Source: Anastrepha obliqua (taxonomy: Eukaryota > Arthropoda > Insecta > Diptera > Tephritidae). From it: DNA of 64,000 nucleotides. Both the position numbers and the translations under genes were made by a program. Shown in pieces: positions 34,313 through 46,200 of the stretch (position 1 is the stretch's first letter; each line of letters begins with the position of its first letter). The notes beneath the pieces are model-generated. The model was not told the DNA's origin, searched no databases, and worked only from the letters and a program-made list of their open reading frames with translations. The stretch spans positions 126,913,784 through 126,977,783 of the forward strand of contig NC_072893.1 in the NCBI RefSeq assembly GCF_027943255.1, in the 5' to 3' direction.

Positions 34313-34611
34313 ATATATCTAAATATAAAAAGTAAAAATAATACTCAATTTTATAGATTCAAAAAGGTTCTCAATTATCTAGCATGAATAGAAGCATACT
34401 TTTATGTGTCAGAAAGATTTTAAAGTAAATGAAGCAGCCTGAACACAAAGCTTTGGTATTTAAAATAAATATAAGAGTTTTCGTTCTCTGGGTTAGCTAT
34501 TGCTTGCATTTTCTCTTTCTCTCAGATTCAGTTTTAGAAGGGAAATATCAATTACAAAGTGACCCATTGCTTTGCTAAAATTGCCTTATTTACTACCGAC
34601 ATCTATAGAAG

Positions 34612-34922
34612 AAATAAATAATTGACGCGTATACTTCTGTTAGGTGTTTGGCCGAGCTTCTCCTTCTATTTGTGGTACTCGTCGTTATGTTGTTCCACTA
34701 ACGGATGGAAATACAATTTTAAGCCTGCTCCGAACAGCAAATGGTTCTTATGAGGAATTTTTTATGACAGAAATACACTCGCAGGTTTGCCATAGCCTGC
34801 TGAGGGGCGACAAATACTAGAAGAAACTTTTTCCATCATTTTGCTGTTTCATGCGCGGAGACCTGAACCTACGCACTCTCGAATGGTAGTCTTGCACCAC
34901 CCATTCGGCTATGGCAGCCGCA
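34612..34922 (-). mobile_element. tRNA-like SINE, full-length but old (copy 7)
   Basis: The minus strand runs from GCGGCTGCCATAGCCGAATG at 34922 through TAGTATTTGTCGCCCCTCAG and ATGGCAAACCTGCGAGTGTA to CGGCCAAACACCTAACAGAA and GTATACGCGTCAATTATTTATT. Head, core and tail are all present with roughly 15-20% visible substitutions. The A box is kept (TAGCCGAATGG) but the B box is mutated (AGGTTCAGGTC). Confidence 0.88.
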
Positions 34923-36720
34923 ATTAGCAATCATATTTTCAGGTAAGATATATGCCTCTGTTGCCATTTATTTCCTCACCTTTTTAGTTGTTTGCTTATC
35001 TCCAAAGTAATTTCAAAGGATATACAAAATATTTAACCAAGAGACAAATATATTGAAGATCCACAGAGAATTAAAAATAATATCAAAATATTTATGTATG
35101 TATGACACAGGCTGGCGAGACCCGCTTGAGATATGCTGCAACAACAAAAACTCGTGCCTATGGCCATATAAATTGGTAGTGGCAACCTCTCTGCTATTTG
35201 TTGCGCCTAGATTTTTAAAATACCTCAAGCAGAGCGTGCAAAATTTCACAGAACCTACTTCTTAACTTTGCCACGTCTGACACGCTCAGCTGCAGCATTT
35301 CACTCTCTATATTCACTACTACGCTTGCACTACTCAACGCATTCGCATGCCACACTTCGACGCCTCTTCAAATTGAAAGCGATGCCACTTGAGCTTGCGC
35401 CGAGTGCTTGGCGGCGATATGCAACAGTGCTTACGTTTTGTGCGAAGTCATGCAACGTAGCAATGCCGAAAGAGGTGGCGTGAGGGAAGCGTTGCCAAAT
35501 TTCCGCCATATTTACCACACAATTGTAATTGAAAAGTTGCCATGTTGTGTGGTGCCGTAGTTGTGTATGAACAGTGCGGAGTGCGGAAGTTTGCGGTGCG
35601 ATACGACGGTGCTGTAAATTGCCAAGAAGTTTTATCTGGAGGTGTGTGTGTATGTGAGTTATGAGTGTGTGCTAGAGCACCTAGCTCTCTCTCTTCCTGT
35701 GGTTGTTTGGTTTCCAATGTAAATTACTCTTGGCGGGCGGCTTAAATGCTTCGGCAGAATTTATGCCAAATTCATTGCATTTCCCTACTGGCTGACTGCT
35801 TGGCTGGCTGGCAGTCTGCGTGATGTACTGCTGGCTGCGCAAGGCAGTGTGCCAAAGCAAATTGTTTAGGCACTTATAATTGGCTTGCTTGTAGCTTGCC
35901 AAGTTATGTCTGCTTTTATCCGGTGACTATGAATTGCTTCTGAATAGTTTGAAGTTGATTTAATAGACTGACGAATGCCAAAAAAGAGAACTGAAAGTTA
36001 TCGACTAGTTAATTTAGAGCGATGTGGTTGGCATACTGATGTAAAGACGAAGCAGAAATGAGGAAAATATGTAAATAGAAAATTAAGCTATGCTCCAAAA
36101 TTGTAGGCCATCTAGTTGAGATTTGGTTCAAGTAAGGCCAATAATTGAACCCGGAAAGTTTACTCCCTTTAGAGAGATAAGTTGCTACGAAAAAGGTTAA
36201 GATTTTACTTCACTCAGTATTACAAATTATTTACGCATGTCTTTTAAGGATATCTAAAACCTGCATACCTCATTAAGATCTGTAGAATTGGGGAAAGTAA
36301 TCATGTTTAGTGCACCAAAAACACATTCGCTTCTAACTGATCTTATGTAAGGCATGACTGTGAGGAACGAAGCTTAATGAACATGAAGAAAGCACTAAAA
36401 AAACATAGAAGCCAGCCTAAACAAAGGAAAGGGTTTTCAAATACGTATTCACGTCTTCAAGTCTTCATGTGAGAATGCCGATCTAACTATCTATCCACCT
36501 ACTTATCTATAAATATTTATAAATTTTTTCTCAATAAAATCTTTCACATGGGAAATTAGGCACGCATTTTTCACACTAGAGTATTGAATGACTCCTGTAG
36601 AATTAGAGAGCTGTGGGGTTCATGGTCCTGGGTGCATATGTCAAATGGTGAATAGGTGAAAGGATTAGCTGAGCCAACGGATTGTCTGGATGACTCCACC
36701 GCAGTGTTACATGGGATCCA
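34923..36720. other. Non-coding; G+C-richer unique stretch at 35270-35900
   Basis: The 35270-35900 part is noticeably less A+T-rich and has overlapping open frames on both strands (35268-35483, 35330-35518, 35448-35717, 35681-35902). None shows a domain or splice structure. Repeats such as GGCTGGCTGGC and GTGTGTGTATGTGAG are present. It could be regulatory DNA; no gene call is made. Confidence 0.45.
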
Positions 36721-36723
36721 AGA

Positions 36724-36890
36724 GAGTTTCTACTGAACTTTCTTTAAATGACTAAGGAAATCTGTTCAGACCGCGACCCTGTAAGCTCTAACCGCGGACT
36801 AATTCGAACAGAGTTTCTACTGAAATTTCTTTAGTTGTTAAAGGAAAGCTGTTCAGGCGCCAACCGTGTAAGACCTAAGATAAATAGTTT
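36724..36890. repeat. 87-bp direct duplication
   Basis: GAGTTTCTACTGAA(C/A)TTTCTTTA begins at 36724 and again at 36811. Downstream bases match through GAAA(T/G)CTGTTCAG and CTGTAAGCTCTAA/GTGTAAGACCTAA. Two diverged copies, head to tail. Confidence 0.75.
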
Positions 36891-38894
36891 GGCCAAAGTA
36901 TTCAAAAGGACAACGAACTCACTAAGAACAGACGCTCAAAGGCACCTCAAGTGGTACCCTATACAGAAAAACAGATGGCCAAACATCTCGCCTTCTTATT
37001 CATCGCTTCAGCCTTCATAGTAAACTATATGTATACCGCGTGGTTTTTAAGTATCCACGTTTAGCTATGAAGCCAGCATTCAAATCAATCTCGTGGAATT
37101 AGTAACCCATTTGCGCGCCTCCAAATTCTTAACTGTTTCTTCAAGGCTACACAAAATTTCATGGCTTCTCACACTCCATTATTTGTACTCACCTCCCTCT
37201 TGCATATTCTCCGACTGCCAAAAGGCATGTCAAGACTCACTTTTTGAACAATTTTGGCATCCTTTTTTAAGCAATCACATATACACGCGCCCTTTTCATG
37301 GCAATGCTTTTGACATTATCTTCAGACAATGTGAAAATTAATTAAAAACTGACATAAGCCAAAAAATGTTCGGACATAGAACTAAGCCAATCTAGATGTT
37401 TGAGAAGGGGAGTGGCCCAGTGAATGAGATAATAAAGAAGTGAGGATAGAAATAGAAATATTTGGCATAAAAGCGAACATAAAATATTTTTTGAAATGCA
37501 AGACTGAGACAAATAGCGTAGGTGGATAAGTGAGTAGTGGTGGGCAAGAAAAAAAATTGCAACAAAAAAGTAGTTTCAATGTCACCCACATCTTATTTCG
37601 TACAGAAAAGAGTTTTTTGTAAGGCGTTTTATACTTCACAATATTTTGAAAAATGTAAAAACAGAAAAAAAAATAAGAAATAAAGAATGCTTAACAAAAA
37701 AGTCGTACCTGTATCAAATAGAGTGTGATTGACTGTATGTATAATTGGCTCTTACCCCTTGGTACCCCTTATTGGAAATAAATAAAAAATGTAAATAGTA
37801 TGCAAATATGTAAAAAGAAATGTTTAATCAAGTCCAACAGAAGAAATAAACATTTTTTGTTGGGGGACATCATGAAATTACAGAAAAAAATAAATATTTC
37901 ACTTGTTGCCAAAATGAAAATTATGGGAATCCATATACTCATGAAATCAAAGCAAAATTTTTCATTTTCGCTACGCGTGTACACTGGCCTGATTTGCATA
38001 AATCGCTTAACTCGTATCGACAACTCAATTCCGCATACCCAATTTGTATTTTCTTCTTTCCCTTTCATTGCGATCAACGCACTTTCCATGCAAGTCTCAT
38101 GTGCTGTTTCATGCACAAGCGTCTTCTTACATCTTCTGTATGTCTGTATGTCTATATGCCATACATTGGCACATTACTCAAGCCACATTTCCACTCCGAA
38201 TCCTCCCCTGTGCTCGCTCAGCCGCTATATCTGATTAGAAAAATGCATAATTGATGTTTCAATACCGTCACTTTAGTACTTAAAACAATACGCCTTACTG
38301 CGATTCAATAAAATCAAATGTACGCCCGGAGATATGCAATGAATTTTGTTTCATAAAAAGCATAACAAAATACAAATCCGCGCAAAATGCGTCGTATGCG
38401 ACTTCTATGCATTTTTTTTATGTAATTTTCATATGGAGCTTTACGTTAAATTTCGCTGGTACTTTATCTTTATTGTTTTCTTTTATTGGAAAACGTGAGT
38501 AGTGATATAAAAAATATAGCGAAATAAATTGATGCAAGCAGAAGATGTGTGCGGAGGTGTCTATTAGGCATGCTGCGTTCTCGTTTGGGTAAATACAAAA
38601 ATGTATCAGTTTCATGTCATTTGTAAGCAAATTGGCATTTCACCAACACTTCGGGCTAATAAACCTGTAATGAATGTCTTTATGAAGAATTTCGTTTTTT
38701 GAATTCCCTTTCACTTTATTGAATTTTTTATGAAGAAGCACTCTTTTGCAAGGATTTTCTGCTGAGTTTAACAGGCGTTTAGCAATAACTCAGAAAAATT
38801 TACAAAAATATATTTCATATTATGAAAGTTGAGCAGCTAGAATGCGAGTTAGCCCCTGTGTATAGACTACGTTTTTCGAATTATCGAAAATGTA
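36891..38894. other. Non-coding, no gene recognised
   Basis: Overlapping plus-strand frames at 37800-38254 in three phases and a minus frame at 37769-38116 carry no domain. A recurrent-motif copy ACGCCCGGAGATATGCAA lies at 38322-38339. Confidence 0.45.
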
Positions 38895-39263
38895 GCTCGT
38901 ACGTGTTTGTAGGTGTAGAGAGTTTCAAGTACCTGGGGGTACTACTAAAACCTGCCCATAAAGTTTAGGACTGCCTCCAAGATCGACTTGTTGCAGCAAA
39001 CAGAGCTTTCTACACCTACTTGAAACCACTAAAATTCAGACTACTCTCGAGCAGCTGGAAATACAGTATTTACAAAACACTAATAAGATAAGTTTTTACG
39101 TATGGCTGTAAGTCATGCGTAATGTCTATCAAGGATGAACAAAATCTCCAAACTTTCATAAGAAGAGTCTTACGAAACGTGTATGGTCCAACCCGGGTTG
39201 AGGATGGCTGTTATAGAATCAGATACAACGAGGAGCTGCTGCGGATTTGTAAAGGGTAAGATG
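38895..39263 (+). pseudogene. RTE-type LINE fragment, 5' half (split by insertions)
   Basis: The frame reads FVGVESFKYLGVLL, then AANRAFYTYLKPLKFRLLSS, YKTLIR, a stop, VFTYGCKSC, and RRVLRNVYGPTRVEDGCYRI. This is the conserved region after the reverse transcriptase in RTE/BovB polyproteins (YLG...ANRCYxxLxxxLxSxxLS...LYKTLIRPVLxYGSExW...RxIYGP). The frame ends at RICKG and resumes at 40875 after a SINE and a DNA transposon. The RT catalytic part lies upstream and is not present. It is a pseudogene with internal stops. Confidence 0.8.
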
Positions 39264-39580
39264 GGCGACCGCCGTAGCCGAAAGGGTTGGTGCGTGACTA
39301 CCATTCGGAATTCACAGAGAGAACGAATGGTCCGAATCTCGGTGAAACACCAAAATTAAGGGAAACATTTCTCTAATAGCGGTCACCCCTCGGCAGGTAA
39401 TGTCAAACCTCCGATTGTATTTCTGCCATGAAAAAGATCCTCATAAAAATATCTGCCGTTCGGAGTCAGCTTGAAACTGTAGGCCCCTCCATTTGTGGAA
39501 CAACGCCAAGACGCACACCACAAATAGGAGGAGGAGCTCGGCCAAACACCCAAAAAGGGTGTAGGCGCCAATAATATATA
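39257..39580 (+). mobile_element. tRNA-like SINE inserted in the RTE fragment (copy 8)
   Basis: The SINE spans 39264-39580 on the plus strand: GGCGACCGCCGTAGCCGAAA, TGCGTGACTACCATTCGG, a B box disturbed to GGTCCGAATCTCGG, AGCGGTCACCCCTCGGCAGG, AACAACGCCAAGACGCACAC, GAGGAGGAGCTCGGCCAAAC, and an AATAATATATA tail. TAAGATG at 39257-39263 is repeated at 40868-40874, beyond the downstream transposon, and is the target-site duplication of this SINE. Confidence 0.88.
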
Positions 39581-40859
39581 CAGGGTGAACGATATGAAGT
39601 GTTACCTGTTCAAAACATCATAACTTTTTTGTGTGAAATTAGTTTTTATTGATTTCCAAAGACAAAATTCTTCAAAAATGATTACAATTTTAACATATAT
39701 TCACTTTAGCTCTATGCGACCACCTTTTGCCTTGATTATAGCCTTCAAACGGTAAAAAAATGAGTTGCATGCTGCACAAATGTGATCATGAGGTATTTTG
39801 GCCCACGTATAATCGCTTTTTTCAGCGCATCCATACTGGGATATTTTTTAGTCCTCACCTTGCTCTCCAAAATGGATCACATGGAATAGTTCATCGGATT
39901 TACGTCTGGCGAATTCGAAAGCCATTGTGTGGACGAAATGAAGTGTGGAACATGATTTTTTAACCATTCTTGGTTCACACGAACTTTATGGGACGGTGCC
40001 GAGTCCTGTTGGAACGTCCATGGTCTACGACCGCAATGTTTGCGTGTCCACGACTCTAAAGTAGCTTCTAAAATATTTTTCCGATAATAAGTCGCATTCA
40101 CTTTGACACCAGGCTCGATAAGAACGATTGGAGAGCGTCTATCAGCGGTCTCTGCGGCCCAAACCATTACTTGCGATGGGAAATTGCTTCACGTAGGCTC
40201 AAATTCTCGTATGAGCGTTCGGTCAAGTAAACACAATCGTTTTATGAACGATCCCTCAATTGGGGCATTTTTTTCATCAGAAAACACAGTGTTCGGAAAT
40301 TTGCCACGTTCATGAAAGCGCAACAACTCCTTTTCTCTTTCGCAACGAACATTTTTTTTTTGCTGGTGTGAAAGATCGTATGCTTTTTGGAACTTGTAAG
40401 CCTTGACCTTGAGCTCATTTTTCAATATGCGTCGAATGCTGTCTTTCGATATTTTCAGTTCTTTGGCCATTTTTCTTCTACATACTTCGACGTGGATTTC
40501 GTTCAAGTCGAGCCTTCACTTTCCGAACCATTTCTGGCGTTGTTGCGGTTTTTTTGGTCCACCTCCATAGCGTTTTGTAATGCTACCAGTATCATTGTAA
40601 CGTTTTATAGGGCTATATACAAACATTTTATTCACTTTGAGCTGGTTGTGATTTTTAAGCCAAATATAACGCAATCACACTATTACGTTTGAGTTCTATC
40701 ACAGAAAAAAGAATTCAACAAAACTGAGACGCAACTGCTTTTGATGGCTTATAAACAATATATTGAACTGTCATTAGAATAATTTTGACGTTGATGTCAT
40801 GAGCTGTTTTACAGATACAAGCAGTGTGAAGTTGGTAACACTTTATATCGTTCACCCTC
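39581..40859 (-). mobile_element. maT-like (DD37D) Tc1/mariner transposon, 1279 bp, inactive
   Basis: Terminal inverted repeats of 26 bp: left 39581-39606 starts CAGGGTGAACGATATGAAGT, right (complement of 40834-40859) starts GAGGGTGAACGATATAAAGT; 24 of 26 positions match. TA dinucleotides flank both ends (39579-39580, 40860-40861). It landed in the AT-rich 3' tail of the SINE just upstream. The transposase gene is on the minus strand and is dead. Confidence 0.93.
39750..40626 (-). pseudogene. maT-like transposase with third catalytic Asp replaced by Asn
   Basis: ATG at 40626 (MFVYSPIKRYNDTGSITKRY), then a GRPKK-like linker. An in-frame TGA interrupts near 40518, and the frame resumes as LNEIHVEVCRRKMAKELKIS. 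First Asp: VFSDEKN (near 40260). A second in-frame TGA (40191-40189) precedes VMVWAAET. Second Asp: FQQDSAPSHK. The third position, 38 residues after the second Asp, is NPMNYSM: the codon is AAC where GAC is expected. The next Trp codon is TGA, and the C-terminal tail is frameshifted. With 37 intervening residues the triad would have been DD37D, typical of maT elements. All three point changes are compatible with G-to-A transitions. Confidence 0.88.
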
Positions 40860-40867
40860 TATATATA

Positions 40868-41120
40868 TAAGATGTCGCTGAGTTCGTCAAATAGCAACGA
40901 CTCTAATGGTTAGGTGATGTCATGCGCATGAGTACGGAGCGTCCCCAAAAATCCTTCTTAAATGTAAAAGAAAACCCAGGAAACCTGTCGTTGAAGATAT
41001 CAAGAAACTGAAAATACCTAACTAGTGGTCCGCTGCCTTGAATCGTGTAAATTGAAAAAGAGTAGTTGGTGAAGCTAAGGCACACCTCGAGCTGTAACGT
41101 TGCCCGATGATGATGATTTT
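40868..41120 (+). pseudogene. RTE-type LINE fragment, 3' half and ATG-repeat tail
   Basis: Directly after the TAAGATG duplicate the frame reads DVAEFVK, a stop, QRL, a stop, WLGDVMRMSTERPQKSFL, then GNLSLKIS and WxxA-type remains, continuing the RTE C-terminus (xxIKxxRLxWLGHVxRM). It ends CTGTAACGTTGCCCGATGATGATGAT (41100-41118), a short trinucleotide tail as usual for RTE elements. Together with 38895-39263 it reconstructs one relic once the insertions are removed. Confidence 0.8.
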
Positions 41121-42899
41121 CACGTAAATAGTATATTCTCGCAATTCTAGGTATGGATGTGTAATAAAGTACGGTTTCTTAACTAAACTCTCGCTTTGAA
41201 CGCGGCTAAGAATATTTAGCATTTTCTGTACGACCTTCATTTAATGAAGGATGTCACCCCACTCACATTATAACGAGATTTAAAGGTGTCATTAAATTTC
41301 GAAACGAAATGTTTTTGCTGAAGCCCATTTGGGTGCTACAACATTCCAAAATGGTGACAAAAAGGGGCGAAAAATTCGATAAATGTTTCAAATCTAGAAA
41401 TACCTGTCCATTATTCGTCTTCCTACCGGTTTTTCAATATAGGTGGGTTAAAATGACATCAGGTAACCTGTGTGCGCGATTTTAGCAAAATCTTCTTTTT
41501 ACTTTTATTTATCTTCTAGGAAGTCTGAAATTTAGATATGGCTGAATTTGAAATTTGAAATTTCAAGATATCTATTGTAAATAGGTAGACAGGCAATCCG
41601 TGCATTTAGCCTAGCTGGGAAGGCACTGCATATGAAAACCTATGAATTATGCCTCATAAATCTTTTTACTATAAGTCATTAAAATAGTATCAGTATTGAG
41701 CGAGATATATGGCTACTGGAATATGGCTGTAATTGTCCTATTCTCAGCGTCGCAAAGGCAGATGCACTGAATTTGGTACTCCTTCAACCTAAACAACCCA
41801 TTAAGCTACCGCAACAGGTACGTCAGATTATTCCGCGCCTTAGAGAATGCAGAATTTTAGCTGTATAGTCTGAGCGGTGACCATACAATATGCTTTGATA
41901 TAGTAAGAATGCGAATGTCCTAGCCGTAGTCTTGCGGAGGCTGGTGATTTGACGAGAAGTTGTTCATATTTATTTAAAAAAAAAATTATAAAAATAACCA
42001 AATACCAATAATTAAAAAAATATAAAAGTATAATAATAATTTATAAAACAACAATTATTTATAGAAATAATAAAGACTAATAATAATTTTAAAAAATAAT
42101 GAAAAAGTACAATAATAATTTATAAAAAAAAACTACAATAGAAATTAATAGCTATAAAAACTAAAAATTTAAATATTATTTCCCCCTATTTTAATTAATT
42201 ACTATTAGCACTCTTATATTTAAATTACAATATTATATTTATTCGAAAAAGCAAATAACAAAATTGCATCAAAATTTCAGCCTTTGGCAAGAATTTCTAT
42301 AAAAATTTTAGATAAGCAGTTATATGACCAATTAATTTTTTAATGTGAAGGAAAGTGCACTATACCGTCAAGGAAAAAAATTATCAAAAATCAGCGTGAC
42401 TCTTTAGCAAATTAAAATTTTCTTTATTCACTGCATGACACTCACGAAAATGTTACTGATAAAATTATGTGTTCAATAAGAATGTTTTTTATTATCGATA
42501 ACTGGTTACATTTTAATTCGCAAATGGGAAATAATGATGGCTACAACTGGTTACAACGCGCTCCGTTCTCTTAAAGGGAGCTGAACTGTGAGTAAATGCG
42601 CTAAAGGCAAATCACCAATTTAATCTTCTAGCAACGATACAATGAACAGTAGCTCTCAGAGTTGTATCTGCTTACCGCACAGTATCAGTGATAAGCGGTT
42701 CAATGCCCGGGAGGAAAAATACCCAGCGGATGGAAGAAGGAGTAAACAAACTTTCAGCGCGCGAATTAAACGATGAACGATAAATCTATGGTTAGGTCGC
42801 TGCAGAAACATAACACGTAGCATATGGACGGCCGGGCTACTAAAAGGCAGGACACTTGAAAAAAGGACATTACATTTTCAGGGTTTTTTCTTTTTTTAA
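41121..42899. other. Non-coding; A+T-rich simple repeats
   Basis: The part 41960-42190 consists of AATAATAATTTATAAAA-type units with indels. The remainder shows no gene or element. Confidence 0.45.
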
Positions 42900-43270
42900 A
42901 CGTTTGAGAAACTGTAACTTCTTCTATTCGATTGGCACTTACCAACTTAAGCGATTTTGGCGGAGTTAAACAAAGCGTGACAATCGATTTTTTCTTCAAC
43001 CGACGGAAGTTGGACACACCAAGTGCAATCAAGTCTTTCTCCACCTGAACTTTCCAGAACAGAGTATATGTTTCTCTTCCTCTACTTCCTTCCATTCAGA
43101 CGACAAGAGCTAGCCAACGTAGCCACTGAATCTTTATATGCTACACTCTGTTTATGCCTCATAAAGCTCATGCAATTCATTGCTCCATCGTCTGTGATAC
43201 AAAAAGCTTTCGCAGAATCTGTTTTTAAACAACTCAATGAACGCCTCAGCATATATTGCCCACGTCCAAG
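42900..43270 (-). pseudogene. RTE-type LINE 3' terminal fragment
   Basis: The minus strand encodes TLFWKVQVEKDLIALGVSNF and RRL (around 43000-43070), matching the DQVExDLxxLGVxNWRxLA C-terminus of RTE polyproteins. The plus strand aligns visibly with 48905-49285 (GTTAAACAAAGCG..., CATCAAGTG/CACCAAGTG, TTCTCCACCTGA(T/A)CTTTC..., TCATACAGCTCATCGTTCCATCG/TCATGCAATTCATTGCTCCATCG). It is 5'-truncated and more degraded than that copy. Confidence 0.75.
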
Positions 43271-46200
43271 CTGCTAAGAAACTGTATGGTTTTGGAAAAA
43301 AAGAGGGCAAATGGCCACCGTATCTATGTACGACCTATGCAGCTAAAGCAGTCTGAGATACTTTCTTGACTGCTTCCAATCTCGAATGGTCAGAAGAACA
43401 CTAAAATAATACAAGTCTACGTTTAGGAAGATGAAACGCTACAACTGCCCAAAAGAAAATTTCAGATATCTGAACCTTACAATTTTCAGTGCTCGGAGAG
43501 CCCAGTTTACCCAAAAGATAATCGAAATTTTAGGTGCAGGCTGGACTATTAAATTTAGAAAAATTGTAATACCGAATACAAAAACTAGGAAAAAAAAGCC
43601 CGTCGAACAAAAACATTTCCTCTCCTCAAGCCATCGCACTCACCAATGTACATAATCGCTTTTCCCCACTGCCTTTCAAATGCTTTCCAATACTACGAAC
43701 AAAAAAGAACCCATAAATAAGTGAATAAAAAATGCAAACCACAATCTCGGCCGACAGACATTTGTTTAATTACCAATGCAACATGCATTAAAGCAGTGAA
43801 CAGCAGGTATAAGCATATGTACACAAGTGGTGGCATGCAACAAACTGTTGCATGTGCGTGCGCACTCCTCCACATTAGCACACAACCATTGCGAATTGCA
43901 CAACCACAAGCGCAGCTATGCAGCTGTGGATAAAATTTTATTACTTTGGACGGAAAGTAGCAATAACAACATCAGCGGAGCAGCGGGGCAGAACCAAGTG
44001 CTGCCATGGCAGAGTAGACGTTTGCATAGCTCTCGCCAAGGCAGTCTGCACATGACTGCCGCCTTTTTGGCTATGACATTTGTGGCGCGCAGTGGCTTGG
44101 CGTAGATGGCGCGCAATCAAAGTGCACAGCATGGCGCCTAATACTCGCTTGGCGGTGGCGGCGAAGGCGGCGAAGGCGGAGCCAGCAACGGCCGTAATAG
44201 CCTTGGCCAGGCGACATTTAATTGACTGCAACATGACGGGTGGTCGCATTGGACGCCAGTGGTACGCAATCGTGTGCAGCCACAAGTGCACACAGGCATA
44301 TAGAGTAGCACTTACATGTATGTGTGTATGGGTGTGTGTAAGTGAGGCGCTGGAATTAGTCAATCAGTTTTCGTTGGCAGTGCGCTGCTTATTCATTGAC
44401 ACTAACACAGACACACACGCACAGCTTTTTCGCACTCTCACTCAATTCGTTTTCTCGTGATTTGTGAATAGTCTTCAAACACACACATACATAAATGCAT
44501 ACACGCACACGCATATGCTCGTTCATTCAACAATTTTTGTAGCTGAATGTAGCTGACACCCAGCAATCAAACAGTTTGTGGCACACCAAGCATTTGGCTC
44601 ACCTTTTTCGTGCGGTTCATTTTTGTTGGCATAAAGCGTGATTGTTGTTGTTTACGTGGATACTGCCGTAATTTAAATTTTTTTCCTAATTTTACTAACA
44701 AGTTTGGTATATTTAGCAGTTGTTTGAAAATTTCCCGCTATTTTAATTTTTTTTCAACTCTGTGCCACCAGTTCTCTGGTGCAGGATTTTTTCATTTTTT
44801 ATACTTTTTTTATAATATTTGCCACACTCGTACGCTCACATAGGCTAACATTTTATGTTTGTTGTATAAACTTGTCGCTTTCGTTGCTTCAATATTTATT
44901 TACATGTTCGTTCGATGTCAAAAAAGAAAGTTGCGTGGGCGTGTTGCGCCTTAAGTTAGACTACACATTTGGCGTATTTTTCGCTGCTGCCGTGCAGCCG
45001 CACAATGACATTTTTTCTACACTTCGTATGCAGCCACTCAGTATCAAACACAACATTATATTTACAAACACTATCACACAGGCACATACACACACATATG
45101 CGCGTCGCAATTTGGTTTTCGTACATGCGAAAAACTTTACAGAACTCTTTTATTTTGTTATTTCTTTTGGAGCAACTGGAAAAAAATTGTATCGAAATTT
45201 ATTCACGAAATATTGGACAATGTGCCCTCGTAACACATTGACTTTTTTCATTCATATTACCTGTGCGCTGCATTCTTTCAGGCGTGCACAATGATTTTTC
45301 GCACTTTTCGGCTAGTTGTTGCGACAGCATGCCGTCGCCTTGAGCGCTGGTGCTGCTGCTTTGCATAGACGTCACAGGTGCCAGCGCACACCTTGCAACA
45401 ATTGCAACAACAACAAGTTTGGCAAACGGCAGACCAACTGTCTCACATGCACACGCACAATCGGTCTAAATCGCAAAAAAGCATGCAAATTGTTGTATAC
45501 TCCTAGGCGTGCTTGCCACTTTTGGCGCCCATACGCAGTCTACTTTGTGGTGCTTTGCAATTTCTACTTTCTTCAACTAAAATTCTGATAGTTCTTCCAC
45601 TTTTCACTGTCATTTGTGCCATAAAAATTCGTTAAATTTCCCACTTTTTTTCCTACAAACTTTTTCTGCTATTTTATTAAAACGGTTGCTGCGATATTCT
45701 ACTCTGCACCTGCGTTAAGTACCGACGCATCGCGTTCGCGTTTTCAAAGTAAACTGAAATTCCAAATCCTTTCGCTGTCGCAGGAAAGTGTGTTAATGGT
45801 GCCAAGAGCAGCAAGCAGCAAACTGAAAATTTGCTGCAGCAGCAGCCGCAGCGGCAGCAGTATTGGCCACAATAGCTTGTTTGAGCAACAACAATGCGTT
45901 TAGTGTGCTTGAGAAGGACACGCACACATGCATAGCAAGTCATTGAAATCATGCACTCATAAATCTATGTAGCTTTTCCGCTCGTACAAAGGCAATGCGA
46001 GTGCGAGCTAAGAACAGCTAAGAACGTTGACGCCTACACTCGTCGCACTTTCGATTCGCATATTCTCACGTTCTCACGCAAGGCTCAGCACATTTGCTAT
46101 CAAATGCTTGACCGCTCAGTGATTTTAGCTGTCAAATACGTTGATATTTTTCGCAAATTTTTTTCCAAATGTCAAACATTCGCTCTCTCATTAGCGTCAG

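Noticed and set aside
43941..44460. Long overlapping open frames on both strands (126 and 140 codons)
   Set aside because: No domain, no splice context, and both strands are open because of G+C-rich simple composition; kept only as a compositional observation.
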